This document shows, piece after piece, positions 1 to 8,362 of a stretch of DNA of 64,000 nucleotides. Every line of letters starts with the position of its first letter. Position 1 is the stretch's first letter. Made by a program: the position numbers and the translations under genes. Origin of the DNA: Desulforamulus aeronauticus DSM 10349 (lineage in GTDB: Bacteria; Bacillota; Desulfotomaculia; Desulfotomaculales; Desulfotomaculaceae); NCBI RefSeq assembly GCF_900142375.1, contig NZ_FRAR01000005.1, forward strand, positions 63,552 to 127,551, in the 5' to 3' direction. Below the pieces are notes generated by a model. The model saw nothing but the letters and a program-made list of their open reading frames with translations. It had not been told where the DNA came from and made no database searches.

Positions 1-298
1 CTCCGGGTAAAACCAACACATTTGATGTATTGAAATGTTTAAGGTGGACACTATGGGTTTTGCTGGTCAAGTGTAAAACCAACACATTTGATGTATTGAA
101 ATTCTACTAGCTCATCGCCAAGGGCGCAGATTTCGCGTAAAACCAACACATTTGATGTATTGAAATTACCAAAGACTTAGATTAGCACCACCTGTGACAG
201 TGTAAAACTAACACATTTGATGTATTGAAATAACATAATATTTTCTATTTCAGCCTTCAGTTCCCGGCGTAGAACAAACACATTTGATGAAGAAACTT
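1..298 (+). CRISPR. CRISPR array, trailer end (five repeats, array continues left of window)
   Basis: Four 30-bp repeats lie at 7-36, 73-102, 137-166 and 202-231. Three are identical; the fourth has one C-to-T change at repeat position 8. A fifth, degenerate copy starts at 269, matches for about 22 bases with scattered changes, then decays. Spacers are 36, 34, 35 and 37 bp. The repeat ends in ATTGAAAT, the 3' end typical of type I-B/III repeats, and the decayed copy is on the right, so the array is read left to right with its leader outside the window. Bases 1-6 are the end of a further spacer. No cas gene is present here, so the subtype cannot be assigned. Confidence 0.96.
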
Positions 299-387
299 TG
301 GCCTATGCCAAGTCTAGAGTTTTGAGAAAGTTCACACTGGCAACCTGGCAATTCCAACATTACGCTCTCGTGATTCTACTAGGAAAT

Positions 388-429
388 GAAAAAGGGTAGT
401 CAGACAAAAAACGTCTACTACCCTTTTTT
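388..429 (-). terminator. Bidirectional intrinsic terminator after nadE
   Basis: The arms AAAAGGGTAGT and ACTACCCTTTT form a strong hairpin with T-rich flanks on both strands. It sits just beyond the stop codon of the minus-strand NAD synthetase gene and separates it from the CRISPR array. Confidence 0.8.
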
Positions 430-445
430 CATTAGATGGTTCTAT

Positions 446-2353
446 TTATTTATCTAGAAGCTGCTCTTTGAGTTCACGATATCTCCTGGTGTAATAGACA
501 CCGTTCTGAGCCTCTCGGTGATCGAAGCCAAAGGCCCGGCGGCTCACTGCCATAATGGGAGGAGACTGGATTCTTTTGGCCACACCGATGCCCGTAAACT
601 GGTTCCACCAGCGCTCTAAATCTTGGATGAAGTCAATGTCGTTGGTAAAGAGCTGCTTCACCAAGCCTGGCTGGCAGCCAATTTTTTCTTCCAGGTTGCC
701 GGTTATATACCACTGCAGAATGTCCTCCGGAGTGGATTTGTTCCACCACTGGACAAAGGAACGAAATAGATAATCGTGATAAGCATATTGGATGGGGTCA
801 CCTTTTCCTTCGTCAACAGCTTGGTCAAAGCTAAGTTCCGCACTGGGAACAATATCAATAATACCCTGGGGAATAACCTCACGGTGATACACTTCTTGGT
901 TAAGATAGTGGGCTAATTGGTAGACTTGGTATTTCCAAAGGTCGGCAATGGCCGCCAGGAAACCAGCCTGGTCGCCGTATAAGGTAGAGTAACCCACGGT
1001 AGTTTCTGCCTTGTTGGCATTACAGGAAAAGCCACCTCCGAAGGCCGCGGCAACGGCTGCCAAGATTCGTGAAGAACGATCCCGGGCTTGGATATTTTCC
1101 GTCATAAAAGGGGTTAGTTTGAGGTGATATGCAGCTCCGGTCTCAGGGTTTATTACCGGGGCACCCTCGATTTGCTGGATGGTAAAGTCCACTGATTGTT
1201 GAATGGGCAGCACGGTGTAGAGGCAGCCAAGGTTTTCTGCCAATTGGCGGGCTAAATTCTTGGTTGTTTCAGAGTTATATTGGCTGGGCATATTTACCAG
1301 CAATAGATTAGCCGGATTAAGAGCTTTAGCGTATAACCCCGCTGCTACGGCAGAATCAATGCCCCCGGAAATACCAATAACCACCTTTTTCATACCAATG
1401 GCTGAGGTAAACTTTTGAATTCCATAGACCAGGGCTTGGTAGATAAAATCGATCTGATCGTCCCGGGGGACTTCCACCGGGGCAAGTTCGTCCGCACCCG
1501 TGGCTACATCCAGCTCGAACATGTCCAGCTTGTGGGCAAAGGCTGGATGGCTATAATAAACAACTTGCCCCTTTTTATTGTAAATGGTGCTAGCACCGTC
1601 AAAGGTGTAAATAGTCTTACCGTTATTTTGTAGTCCGACGTTATTTACATAAATAAGTGGTACTTGGGCTGTAGCAGCTTGTTTAGCAAATATCCGATTT
1701 CGTTTATTATTTTTGCCCAGGGTGAAAGGGGAACTGGAAATGTTGATATAAAAAGTAACACCCTTCTTTTGCAAGGCAGTGATGGGTTGGGTGGAGTAAT
1801 CTTCACCCCAGCCGTCCTCGCAGAGTATACAACCTAAGTTGATTGCTTCGCCAGCCATGGTGACAGTGACCGGGCTTATTAAATCTTCCGGTGTTTGTTG
1901 CAATTCCTGGGCTAATTTACGCAGGCTGAAGAAGTGGCGGTCGTCATCAAATTCACGGTAATTTGGCAGTAAGGTTTTAATGCGGAAAGGGTAAGGGAAG
2001 TTATCGCCGCCTAATAAGCTGCCGTTGTGGGCAATAAAGAGAGCGTTGTATTTACGAATTCTACCGTCGTCTCCTTTTTTCTCCCAATCCACAGCCACAT
2101 TACCAAACAGGATGATGATATGATTCGATGCCGCAATGATATCTTGTCCATATGACTCACAATCCCTTAGGAAGGCCTCTTGTTCCCAGGTATCACCCAG
2201 CAAATAGCCGGGAATGGCCATTTCCGGAAAGATCACCATGTGACAGTCCGCTGCCTGGGCTTCGTCAATCATTTTTAACATGGTTTGAGAGTTAAGGTCC
2301 GGTCTGCCAGGAATAATCTCCATTTGGCCCAATGCAATTTTTAGCTTCATCAT
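446..2353 (-). CDS. nadE: Glutamine-dependent NAD(+) synthetase
   Basis: This cytoplasmic enzyme makes NAD+ from nicotinate adenine dinucleotide and ATP, taking ammonia from glutamine. The 635 residues hold the two expected domains. An N-terminal nitrilase-type glutaminase (about 1-285) has the Glu44 motif FPEMAIPGY, a Lys near 126 and the nucleophile Cys178 in ILCEDGW. A C-terminal synthetase has the P-loop SGGIDSA at 329-335. The length fits the long bacterial type with its own glutaminase. Two adjacent ATG codons (2353, 2350) follow an AGAGGCG ribosome binding site. It is a single-gene unit between two terminators. Confidence 0.95.
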   Translation of the reverse strand: MMKLKIALGQMEIIPGRPDLNSQTMLKMIDEAQAADCHMVIFPEMAIPGYLLGDTWEQEAFLRDCESYGQDIIAASNHIIILFGNVAVDWEKKGDDGRIRKYNALFIAHNGSLLGGDNFPYPFRIKTLLPNYREFDDDRHFFSLRKLAQELQQTPEDLISPVTVTMAGEAINLGCILCEDGWGEDYSTQPITALQKKGVTFYINISSSPFTLGKNNKRNRIFAKQAATAQVPLIYVNNVGLQNNGKTIYTFDGASTIYNKKGQVVYYSHPAFAHKLDMFELDVATGADELAPVEVPRDDQIDFIYQALVYGIQKFTSAIGMKKVVIGISGGIDSAVAAGLYAKALNPANLLLVNMPSQYNSETTKNLARQLAENLGCLYTVLPIQQSVDFTIQQIEGAPVINPETGAAYHLKLTPFMTENIQARDRSSRILAAVAAAFGGGFSCNANKAETTVGYSTLYGDQAGFLAAIADLWKYQVYQLAHYLNQEVYHREVIPQGIIDIVPSAELSFDQAVDEGKGDPIQYAYHDYLFRSFVQWWNKSTPEDILQWYITGNLEEKIGCQPGLVKQLFTNDIDFIQDLERWWNQFTGIGVAKRIQSPPIMAVSRRAFGFDHREAQNGVYYTRRYRELKEQLLDK

Positions 2354-2426
2354 TTATTCGCCTCTTTTTAATGATGGATGATGTAATGTGTTTATAGATT
2401 GCCCGAAAAAGCCTATTGAAATAAAG

Positions 2427-2451
2427 AATGCCCGGTAGGGGTCCGGGCATT
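2427..2451 (-). terminator. Hairpin after the BglII-like gene
   Basis: The arms AATGCCCGG and CCGGGCATT enclose a short loop. On the minus strand the hairpin is followed by a mildly T-rich stretch rather than a clean T run. It lies between the BglII-like gene and nadE and probably ends transcription of the former. Confidence 0.6.
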
Positions 2452-2470
2452 GTAATTTAGTATGTTAAGT

Positions 2471-2980
2471 TTAAGCCACATCGATACCCAATAAATAAAT
2501 TGGCATAAGCAGGGTATTTTTAAAGTGGCGTAGGTAGCGTTCCACTTTTTCATAATTCATGGAACCTGCCCAATTTTGGTTAAACTGCTTTTTCATGTAC
2601 TTTTGGAAGGGTGTGGTGGTAACTACAAAAATGCCCACTTTGATTGTATCCGAATTATGGGCTGCAGACAACTGAAATTTTAAGAGGTTATGGCCAATAA
2701 GAGAGGAATGACGAAAACCAATTTCCAAACCGATATCCTCTTTGATTAGTTCTATTTTCGCAAAGGGGTTGATTCGTTCGTGAAAGTGTGAAGGGTAGTT
2801 TTCCCAACCGCTTTCTTTAAACCGTTCCCTCAGCAGGTGGTTGAAGTGAGCACGCGATAGACTGGATAAGTCCATGGCGGGATTTAACAAAACTTGGTAA
2901 AGTTCTTCCCTTATGGTAGGAGTATCATCTAGAAATTGGCTGGCTGTCCGGTAGGAGGTTTCTTTTAAGGTTAATCTCAT
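2471..2980 (-). CDS. BglII/BamHI-like restriction endonuclease-fold protein (orphan)
   Basis: The 169 residues resemble the BglII-type restriction endonuclease family. The core runs from KEDIGLEIGFRH, through a segment rich in LLKFQLSAAH, to IKVGIFVVTT. This matches that family's pattern of an acidic residue, a Glu in the second strand (LEI) and a following hydrophobic strand ending in polar residues. Such proteins cut DNA with a PD-(D/E)XK-like site. No methyltransferase lies beside it, so a classical type II role is unsupported; a repair, anti-phage or inactive role is possible. The ATG at 2980 is preferred because AGGTGAGG precedes it; a GTG at 3010 has no ribosome binding site. Family assignment is by remembered motif only. 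Confidence 0.6.
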   Translation of the reverse strand: MRLTLKETSYRTASQFLDDTPTIREELYQVLLNPAMDLSSLSRAHFNHLLRERFKESGWENYPSHFHERINPFAKIELIKEDIGLEIGFRHSSLIGHNLLKFQLSAAHNSDTIKVGIFVVTTTPFQKYMKKQFNQNWAGSMNYEKVERYLRHFKNTLLMPIYLLGIDVA

Positions 2981-3086
2981 CGTCCTCACCTGACCCCTCT
3001 GTTTTTTCACTATTCTAACATATATTTTCCACGGGTTTTAAGATATTCCTGCCTGATAGCGAAAAAAAACTATAGCCATATAAAAA

Positions 3087-3530
3087 TTATCCCTTCATGG
3101 CTTCATTAATCTTTTCCAACTTCTTTTTCAGATCTGCATTGTTTTTTACATTTTTTTCGGTAATTTGTTTTTCTATTTCCTGAAGTTGTGTAAATAGTTT
3201 TTTGTCTGAGGTTACATGTACAGAATATTCGTCATGGCCTAGCGAAATTTTTTTCGCTACCTCTTTTTTGATGGTGGATAGTTTTAGCCGGTTAAAACCA
3301 GTTACTTTGATAGCTGTAGTAATTTTTTGATCAAGCACGACCGCTGTGGCTTCTTCCACACCGGTTACCGATTTGGCTGTTTTTTTAGCTTCTTCAGCCA
3401 TCTGGGTATCAACAGCTACGGCTTGAACTGTGGACTTTGGCTGATTTTGTTCAACTTTTTTCTGTGGTTGACAGCCAGCGGTGGCCATTACCAATAGAGA
3501 GATTAGTAAGAATAGCAGAGGTTTCTTCAT
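3087..3530 (-). CDS. YhcN/YlaJ-family sporulation lipoprotein
   Basis: This 147-residue protein has a signal peptide ending in a lipobox, ATAGC, so it should be lipid-anchored. The rest matches the YhcN/YlaJ family: a region with VTGVEEATAVV followed by a Lys-rich C-terminal helix. Family members are spore inner-membrane lipoproteins expressed in the forespore. It is the last gene of the spoVA operon, 16 bp after spoVAE. In the Bacillus spoVA2mob operons a yhcN-like gene sits near the front instead, so the order differs here. Confidence 0.85.
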   Translation of the reverse strand: MKKPLLFLLISLLVMATAGCQPQKKVEQNQPKSTVQAVAVDTQMAEEAKKTAKSVTGVEEATAVVLDQKITTAIKVTGFNRLKLSTIKKEVAKKISLGHDEYSVHVTSDKKLFTQLQEIEKQITEKNVKNNADLKKKLEKINEAMKG

Positions 3531-3546
3531 TTATATCACCTTTTCT

Positions 3547-3900
3547 TTATCCCTTGGATCGTACCAATAGGGAAGCTAAAAATCCAAAAATAATGGCAGC
3601 CGAGATACCGGCACTGGTTATTTCAAAAATTCCCGTAAGAATGCCGACCAAGCCAGTCCTTTGAGCCTCTGCAATGGCTCCATGCACGAGGGAATTACCA
3701 AAGCTGGTGATGGGTACAGTGGCACCGGCACCGGCAAAATCAATGAGTGGCTCGTATAAGCCTAACCCACCTAAAACTGCCCCTGTAACCACCAAAAGAC
3801 TCATAGTGTGAGCCGGCGTTAGCTTTCCTACATCCATTAATAATTGACCAATAACACAGATAAGGCCCCCCACCACAAAGGCCCAAAAATATCCTTCCAT
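3547..3900 (-). CDS. spoVAE: Stage V sporulation protein AE
   Basis: The protein has 117 residues, mostly hydrophobic, with about four membrane segments and the motif GGLICVIGQLLMD near the N-terminus that is shared with SpoVAC. It is the SpoVAEb type. SpoVA proteins form the inner-membrane channel that moves Ca2+-dipicolinate into the forespore and releases it on germination. It follows spoVAD by 12 bp and precedes the yhcN-like gene. Confidence 0.92.
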   Translation of the reverse strand: MEGYFWAFVVGGLICVIGQLLMDVGKLTPAHTMSLLVVTGAVLGGLGLYEPLIDFAGAGATVPITSFGNSLVHGAIAEAQRTGLVGILTGIFEITSAGISAAIIFGFLASLLVRSKG

Positions 3901-3912
3901 AAAAAATCACCC

Positions 3913-4920
3913 CTATTGTATGTGCTCAATGGCAACTGCGTGTGCGATACAAGGAATACTTTCCTTCTGCTGATAGGAAAGGGGGGATAGCAAAGCCCCG
4001 GTGGCTATAAGCAGTACTTTTTTTAGTTCGCCTTTTTTCATTTTGTTTAAAATATGGCCATAACTTACCACGGCAGAACAGCCGCAGCCACTGCCACCGG
4101 CCATAACCGGCTGGTCTGGCTGGTAAATTAGCATGCCGCAATCGGTAAAGATTTCTTCTGGAATCTCTAGGTTGTGTTTTATCAGCAAATCACTGGCAAT
4201 TTGATGGCCAACCCGCCCTAAGTCTCCGGTGGCAATCAAATCATAATCACTGGGGGATAAATCTAAATCTCGGAAATGGGCGGTGAGGGTGTCTACTGCA
4301 GCAGGGGCCATAGCGGACCCCATGTTAAAGGGATCACTGATGCCCATGTCCACTACCCGGCCGATGGTGGCGGAGATTACTCTGGGGCCCTGTCCCTGGG
4401 GACCCAGCACGGCCATCCCGGCACCGGTAACGGTCCATTGGGCAGTGGGGGGTTTTTGGGCACCGTACTCAGTGGGGTAACGGAATTGTTTTTCCACCGC
4501 AGCGTTATGGCTGGCAGTACCGCATATGAGATATTTGGCTGCTTTACTTTCTACTAATAAAGCTCCTAGGGCCAAGCCTTCCATAGAGGTGGAACAAGCT
4601 CCAAAAAGTCCTAGATAGGGGGTAGCCATAGTTCTGGCGGCAAAACTACAGGAAATTATTTGATTTAATAAATCGCCACCCAGGAAAAATTGAATATCTT
4701 GTTTTTGCAAACCAGCTTTTTTAACAGCGATTTCACAAGCTTCCTCCAGCATCTTTTTTTCTGCCTTCTCATAGCTATCCTGGCCTACCCATAGGTCGCC
4801 ATGGATAAGATCAAAATCTTCTGCCAGGGGCCCTTTGCCTTCAAAGGGCCCCACCACTGTGCCCGTGGATAAAATGACGGGCTTTGAGGGGAATACCCAG
4901 CTTTGATGCCCCTTTAACAT
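3913..4920 (-). CDS. spoVAD: Stage V sporulation protein AD
   Basis: The 335 residues have a thiolase-like fold, with GACSTSMEGLALGA and GGSGCGCSAVVSYG as family landmarks. SpoVAD is the soluble, dipicolinate-binding member of the SpoVA complex and sits on the outer face of the spore inner membrane. The length is normal for the family. The gene is one base from spoVAC, which implies translational coupling. Confidence 0.95.
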   Translation of the reverse strand: MLKGHQSWVFPSKPVILSTGTVVGPFEGKGPLAEDFDLIHGDLWVGQDSYEKAEKKMLEEACEIAVKKAGLQKQDIQFFLGGDLLNQIISCSFAARTMATPYLGLFGACSTSMEGLALGALLVESKAAKYLICGTASHNAAVEKQFRYPTEYGAQKPPTAQWTVTGAGMAVLGPQGQGPRVISATIGRVVDMGISDPFNMGSAMAPAAVDTLTAHFRDLDLSPSDYDLIATGDLGRVGHQIASDLLIKHNLEIPEEIFTDCGMLIYQPDQPVMAGGSGCGCSAVVSYGHILNKMKKGELKKVLLIATGALLSPLSYQQKESIPCIAHAVAIEHIQ

Positions 4921-4921
4921 A

Positions 4922-5392
4922 TTAGGTACCTCCCAGAAGAGTTTTAATGAGAGCTACCACAAAGGCAGCTACTGTACCAAAGACAATGACCGAACCAGCT
5001 AGCTTAAACATATTGCCGCCCACCCCTAGCACGTACCCTTCGGTACGATGCTCAATGGCTGCTGAGGCAATGGAATTGGCAAAGCCGGTTACTGGTACTG
5101 CGGTGCCAGCTCCCGCCCACTGGGCAAAATGGTCGTAAACACCCAGCGAGGTCAGTATCACGGAAACAAGGATCAGCACTGCTACGGTGGGGTTGCCGGC
5201 AGTTTTTTCAGTAAACTCAAAATTCCAGATAAAAAAATCCGCAATACCTTGGCCGATCAGACAAATGAAGCCGCCTACGAAAAAAGCGCGCAGCATATTG
5301 GTTAGCACCGGGCGTTTTGGTTCCCGTGCTTTGGCAAAGGCCTGATACTCCTGTTGAACGGGTGTCAGTTTTTTCTTTTGCTTATTAGACAT
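4922..5392 (-). CDS. spoVAC: Stage V sporulation protein AC
   Basis: This 156-residue membrane protein has a charged N-terminus of about 35 residues, then roughly four membrane helices with GGFICLIGQGIADFF. SpoVAC is known as a mechanosensitive component of the Ca2+-dipicolinate channel. It lies 14 bp after the 2Duf-like gene and before spoVAD, in the usual C-D-E order. Confidence 0.93.
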   Translation of the reverse strand: MSNKQKKKLTPVQQEYQAFAKAREPKRPVLTNMLRAFFVGGFICLIGQGIADFFIWNFEFTEKTAGNPTVAVLILVSVILTSLGVYDHFAQWAGAGTAVPVTGFANSIASAAIEHRTEGYVLGVGGNMFKLAGSVIVFGTVAAFVVALIKTLLGGT

Positions 5393-5406
5393 CCTTTTAT
5401 TCCCCC

Positions 5407-6267
5407 TTACCTTTTAAGCAAAGGCTGTAACTCCCCGATTACTTCCTCCAATTCTTTAGCACAGTCGGCATACATTCTTTTAGCACTCTTATGTTTCGTT
5501 CCCAAAGCATACATTTCACAATCAGCTTGGCATTTTTTCAAGGTAGCATAGGCCAGCTCTTTTGTTTTAGGTTGAGGTAACTGCAAAGCATCGTTAAAGG
5601 TGTCCAGATATAATTGACCGAGCGCATCTACCTGTGCGATAAAAACATTTTCCGGTGCCACACCGACCTTTTCTAACTCCGTATGCAGCCAACTGCGATT
5701 TAATCCGAGAGCGGTAAGGGGTTCGTCCATCACCACACCATCTAACATCACAGTTTGCGGGACACTCTGGTTACTCACCTGAATACCCAGTGTATTGGCT
5801 GAGACCGGTTGTTTGTCTTTTTTGAGAAGGACGCTTACTTCTCCATTGGGTTCTAACATAGCAAATTCAACATCTGCCACCTGAAAAGCATTTTTTCGGC
5901 GTAACTGGCTTAATAAATCCTCTGGTGTAAAGCGAACCTCCAGGAGCTTGTCTTCCAGAACCTTGCCATGATTAATGAGAACCGTTTCTTTTCCCTGTAA
6001 AATATCTCGCACAGTTTTATATTTTAGGGCTAAAAGGTATAGGGCGATGGGCAGAATTGTCCACACCGCCAATACCGCTAGGCCGTTGGCTAGATTGTCC
6101 ATGAGATTTAATGAAATAACTGCAACGGTTACACCAACAGTTACTGCGGTGATCAGGTCAAAAAGAGTGAGTTGCGATGTTTGGCGTTTACCCATTAATC
6201 GTATTAACAGCAGGGTGAGGGCAAAAACGCCCAGAGAGCGAAGAATTGTCAAATACCAATCCGGCAT
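5407..6267 (-). CDS. DUF421-DUF1657 fusion membrane protein, 2Duf-like
   Basis: The 286 residues start with two or three membrane helices and a DUF421 domain (about 1-205, with LMGKRQTSQLT). The C-terminal 50 residues align by eye with the two separate DUF1657 proteins encoded just upstream, for example ATLKKCQADCEMYALGTKHK. This DUF421 plus DUF1657 architecture is that of 2Duf in Bacillus spoVA2mob operons, an inner-membrane protein linked to high spore heat resistance. I start it at ATG 6267, behind AAAGGGG with normal spacing. An in-frame ATG at 6321 would overlap the preceding gene and has no such site. Confidence 0.82.
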   Translation of the reverse strand: MPDWYLTILRSLGVFALTLLLIRLMGKRQTSQLTLFDLITAVTVGVTVAVISLNLMDNLANGLAVLAVWTILPIALYLLALKYKTVRDILQGKETVLINHGKVLEDKLLEVRFTPEDLLSQLRRKNAFQVADVEFAMLEPNGEVSVLLKKDKQPVSANTLGIQVSNQSVPQTVMLDGVVMDEPLTALGLNRSWLHTELEKVGVAPENVFIAQVDALGQLYLDTFNDALQLPQPKTKELAYATLKKCQADCEMYALGTKHKSAKRMYADCAKELEEVIGELQPLLKR

Positions 6268-6292
6268 AAGGATTACCCCTTTGATGAAAACT

Positions 6293-6499
6293 TTAGAAAC
6301 CTTTATATTGTGGTTCTTCAAATTCCAAGGTTTTTACCCGTTGTTCCAAATGATCTATAATGCTATTGAGCTTGTCATTGTTTCTGCCTAACAATTCTCT
6401 GGTTTCTTCCTCTTGGGCAATGGTAAAGAAGGCGTCTAAGGTGGCTTTGGTGCCTTTAAGACTGGCAACGGTTTGTTTAACCTGAGATGCAACTGTCAA
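6293..6499 (-). CDS. DUF1657 protein (second copy)
   Basis: The 68-residue helical protein has the same MTVASQVKQT start and the same EEPQYKGF end as the copy at 6714-6920, with a diverged middle. Small DUF1657 proteins recur in clostridial and Bacillus spoVA operons; their biochemical role is unknown. It lies 25 bp upstream of the 2Duf-like gene, whose C-terminus carries a third version of the domain. Confidence 0.85.
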   Translation of the reverse strand: MTVASQVKQTVASLKGTKATLDAFFTIAQEEETRELLGRNNDKLNSIIDHLEQRVKTLEFEEPQYKGF

Positions 6500-6561
6500 T
6501 ATGAATCACCGTACCTCTGATAGATTTACTTGGTCATATCAGAAATATAAACTTTCTGATA

Positions 6562-6666
6562 TGCTTAAGGGCAAACTAGGCTTCCACCGGCGTAAAGGCT
6601 TGGCGTATCCTGAAGGGCATAACCTATAGGTTACTGGCCGGTAAACAAGCCAAGTTTTTCTAGTAA
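6562..6666. repeat. Dispersed intergenic repeat, long form
   Basis: This stretch between the two DUF1657 genes holds GGGCAAACTAGGCTTCC at one end and CAAGCCAAGTTTTTC at the other, an imperfect palindrome. Its left half resembles 51273-51324 and its right half resembles 60449-60499. It therefore looks like a member of a mobile or amplified intergenic repeat family inside the spoVA operon. Confidence 0.6.
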
Positions 6667-6682
6667 CTAAAAAAGGAGATAC

Positions 6683-6709
6683 AAGAACCGGATCTAAGAC
6701 CCGGTTCTT
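6683..6709 (-). terminator. Hairpin after the first DUF1657 gene
   Basis: The perfect arms AAGAACCGG and CCGGTTCTT enclose a 9-nt loop. On the minus strand a run of T residues follows about ten bases later. It may reduce read-through from the first DUF1657 gene into the rest of the operon, so that gene could be made in excess. Confidence 0.55.
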
Positions 6710-6713
6710 TCCC

Positions 6714-6920
6714 TTAGAAACCTTTGTATTGGGGTTCTTCACTTTCCAGCTGCTGGATTCTAGGTTCCAGACTATCAATGACCGATTGGGTTTGCTGAGC
6801 TGCTTGGGTAAACAGATCTTTGGCCTGTTTGTTCTGAGTTTGCAAAGCATAGCCTTCCAGACTGGACTGAGCACTTTTCAAACCGGCTAGGGTTTGTTTA
6901 ACTTGAGATGCCACTGTCAT
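6714..6920 (-). CDS. DUF1657 protein (first gene of the spoVA operon)
   Basis: The 68-residue helical protein starts MTVASQVKQTLAGLK and ends EEPQYKGF. It has a strong ribosome binding site (GGGGAGG) before ATG 6920. It is the promoter-proximal gene of the spoVA cluster and a paralogue of 6293-6499. The function of DUF1657 is not known; its place in spoVA operons suggests a forespore role. Confidence 0.85.
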   Translation of the reverse strand: MTVASQVKQTLAGLKSAQSSLEGYALQTQNKQAKDLFTQAAQQTQSVIDSLEPRIQQLESEEPQYKGF

Positions 6921-6957
6921 AAGAAATACCTCCCCAAATCATGATATTTTGCAAAGC

Positions 6958-6987
6958 TATCATACCCTTTAAATGGGTTTTATACTC
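6958..6987 (-). promoter_or_regulatory. Candidate forespore (SigG/SigF-type) promoter of the spoVA operon
   Basis: Upstream of the first DUF1657 gene the minus strand reads GAGTATA, 16 bases, then TATGATA. The -35 resembles the GTATA core of forespore sigma factors and the -10 resembles CATNNTA. The match is by eye; function is inferred from the operon's content. Confidence 0.45.
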
Positions 6988-7104
6988 TTGTTCAAGGAAT
7001 AAATTGAAGCTGCTGGTATTACTACATTAAATTAATTTAATCGGGTGCATAATCTTGGGAGGTACTTGAAATAATGGAAGTAATTCTGCTTATGGGGTGT
7101 TCAA

Positions 7105-7785
7105 ATGATTCTTAACTTAATCCGTACTCTGGTGTTATTTTTAGTGGTAGTAGTAGCTATCAGAATTATGGGAAAAAGGCAAGTTGGGAAACTACAGCCT
7201 TATGAATTGGTGATTATTGTCATGATTGCCGAATTGGCATCAATACCCATGGAGAACATCGGCATCCCTCTTTTAAGTGGCGTAATACCCATTCTTACTC
7301 TATTGTTTATTGAAGTGACAATTTCCTATTTTTCCTTAAAGAGTGAACGTATAAGAGGCTTTGTCTGCGGGACGCCCAGTGTATTAATCGAAAATGGTAA
7401 AATTATAGAAAAGGAAATGTCCAGATTGCGCTACAACATTAACGATTTATTAGAGCAACTGAGGGCAAAAAATTTTCCCAATGTGGCAGATATTGAATTT
7501 GCTATTTTGGAAACCAGCGGTGAGATCAGTGTTATTCCTAAATCCCAGAAGCGCCCGATAAATCCTGCCGACCTTAATATTCCGACAAAATATGAGGGAA
7601 TTCCCATGACTTTAATTATCGATGGGTATGTTTTTGAGAAAAATCTTGGCAAGGTGAACCTGACCAAAGACTGGCTAAAGGGCGAGTTGGGGAAGTTTGG
7701 CATCCAAGATGTAAAACAGGTACTATTGGCCAGTTTGGATACCGAAGGGAATTTATTCTACCAGCTTAAGAGCCGGACTGTATAA
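7105..7785 (+). CDS. DUF421 membrane protein (YetF/YrbG-like)
   Basis: The 226-residue protein has three N-terminal membrane helices, the family motif IMGKRQVGKLQPYELV, and a soluble DUF421 domain (about 85-210). It lacks the DUF1657 tail of its paralogue at 5407-6267. It is divergent from the spoVA operon and 21 bp ahead of a DUF4363 gene. Paralogues in Bacillus are integral membrane proteins of poorly defined function, some of them spore proteins. Confidence 0.85.
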   Translation: MILNLIRTLVLFLVVVVAIRIMGKRQVGKLQPYELVIIVMIAELASIPMENIGIPLLSGVIPILTLLFIEVTISYFSLKSERIRGFVCGTPSVLIENGKIIEKEMSRLRYNINDLLEQLRAKNFPNVADIEFAILETSGEISVIPKSQKRPINPADLNIPTKYEGIPMTLIIDGYVFEKNLGKVNLTKDWLKGELGKFGIQDVKQVLLASLDTEGNLFYQLKSRTV

Positions 7786-7806
7786 TGATGTATACTGGAG
7801 GTTGCC

Positions 7807-8187
7807 ATGAGGTTACTCGCTGGACTTTTTGTCATGATTGTATTGGTCTTAGCATTTGGTTTATGGACGAGTCATGCTCTGGATAAGGCTTCCCAAGAAC
7901 TCACCGGGAATATCAAACAGGTGACCCAGGAAGTACAACAAGATAATTGGCAGGAAGCCAATAAGCATGTAGAAGAGTTGGAGCAGAAATGGGAAAAAAT
8001 TGGTACTTGGTGGCCGATGGTGCTGGATCATCAGGAGATTGACAACATTGAGTTCGCTCTGGCCAAACTTAAGGAATACATTGCCACCAAAGACAATGTA
8101 ATGTCCCTGGCTCAATTATCCGAACTAAAGCTGATGATTCTTCATTTACCAGAGAAGGAAGCCTTAACATTGAAAAATATACTGTAA
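7807..8187 (+). CDS. DUF4363 family protein
   Basis: The 126 residues begin with one hydrophobic membrane helix (MRLLAGLFVMIVLVLAFGLW). A mostly helical domain follows, with paired Trp residues in KWEKIGTWWPMVLDHQEID, typical of DUF4363. These proteins commonly follow a DUF421 gene in clostridia, as here, which suggests they work together at the membrane. No enzymatic motif is visible. Confidence 0.75.
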   Translation: MRLLAGLFVMIVLVLAFGLWTSHALDKASQELTGNIKQVTQEVQQDNWQEANKHVEELEQKWEKIGTWWPMVLDHQEIDNIEFALAKLKEYIATKDNVMSLAQLSELKLMILHLPEKEALTLKNIL

Positions 8188-8230
8188 TGAGTTCCTATAA
8201 AGTGGATTAGTAGATACTATTGTCCTATGT

Positions 8231-8256
8231 CGCAGACAAATATTTGTCTGCGTTTT
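8231..8256 (+). terminator. Intrinsic terminator after the DUF421-DUF4363 pair
   Basis: The perfect palindrome CGCAGACAAAT/ATTTGTCTGCG is followed by TTTT. It lies 44 bp past the DUF4363 stop codon. Confidence 0.85.
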
Positions 8257-8362
8257 AAATGAAAAATAGTATAAAATCAGATTATTTTTACTTTTGTTGC
8301 AGGGATGAAGTGCCTTCGCCTAGTAATGTAATATAAAGTATAACTAGGAGGGGGCAGCTCCT

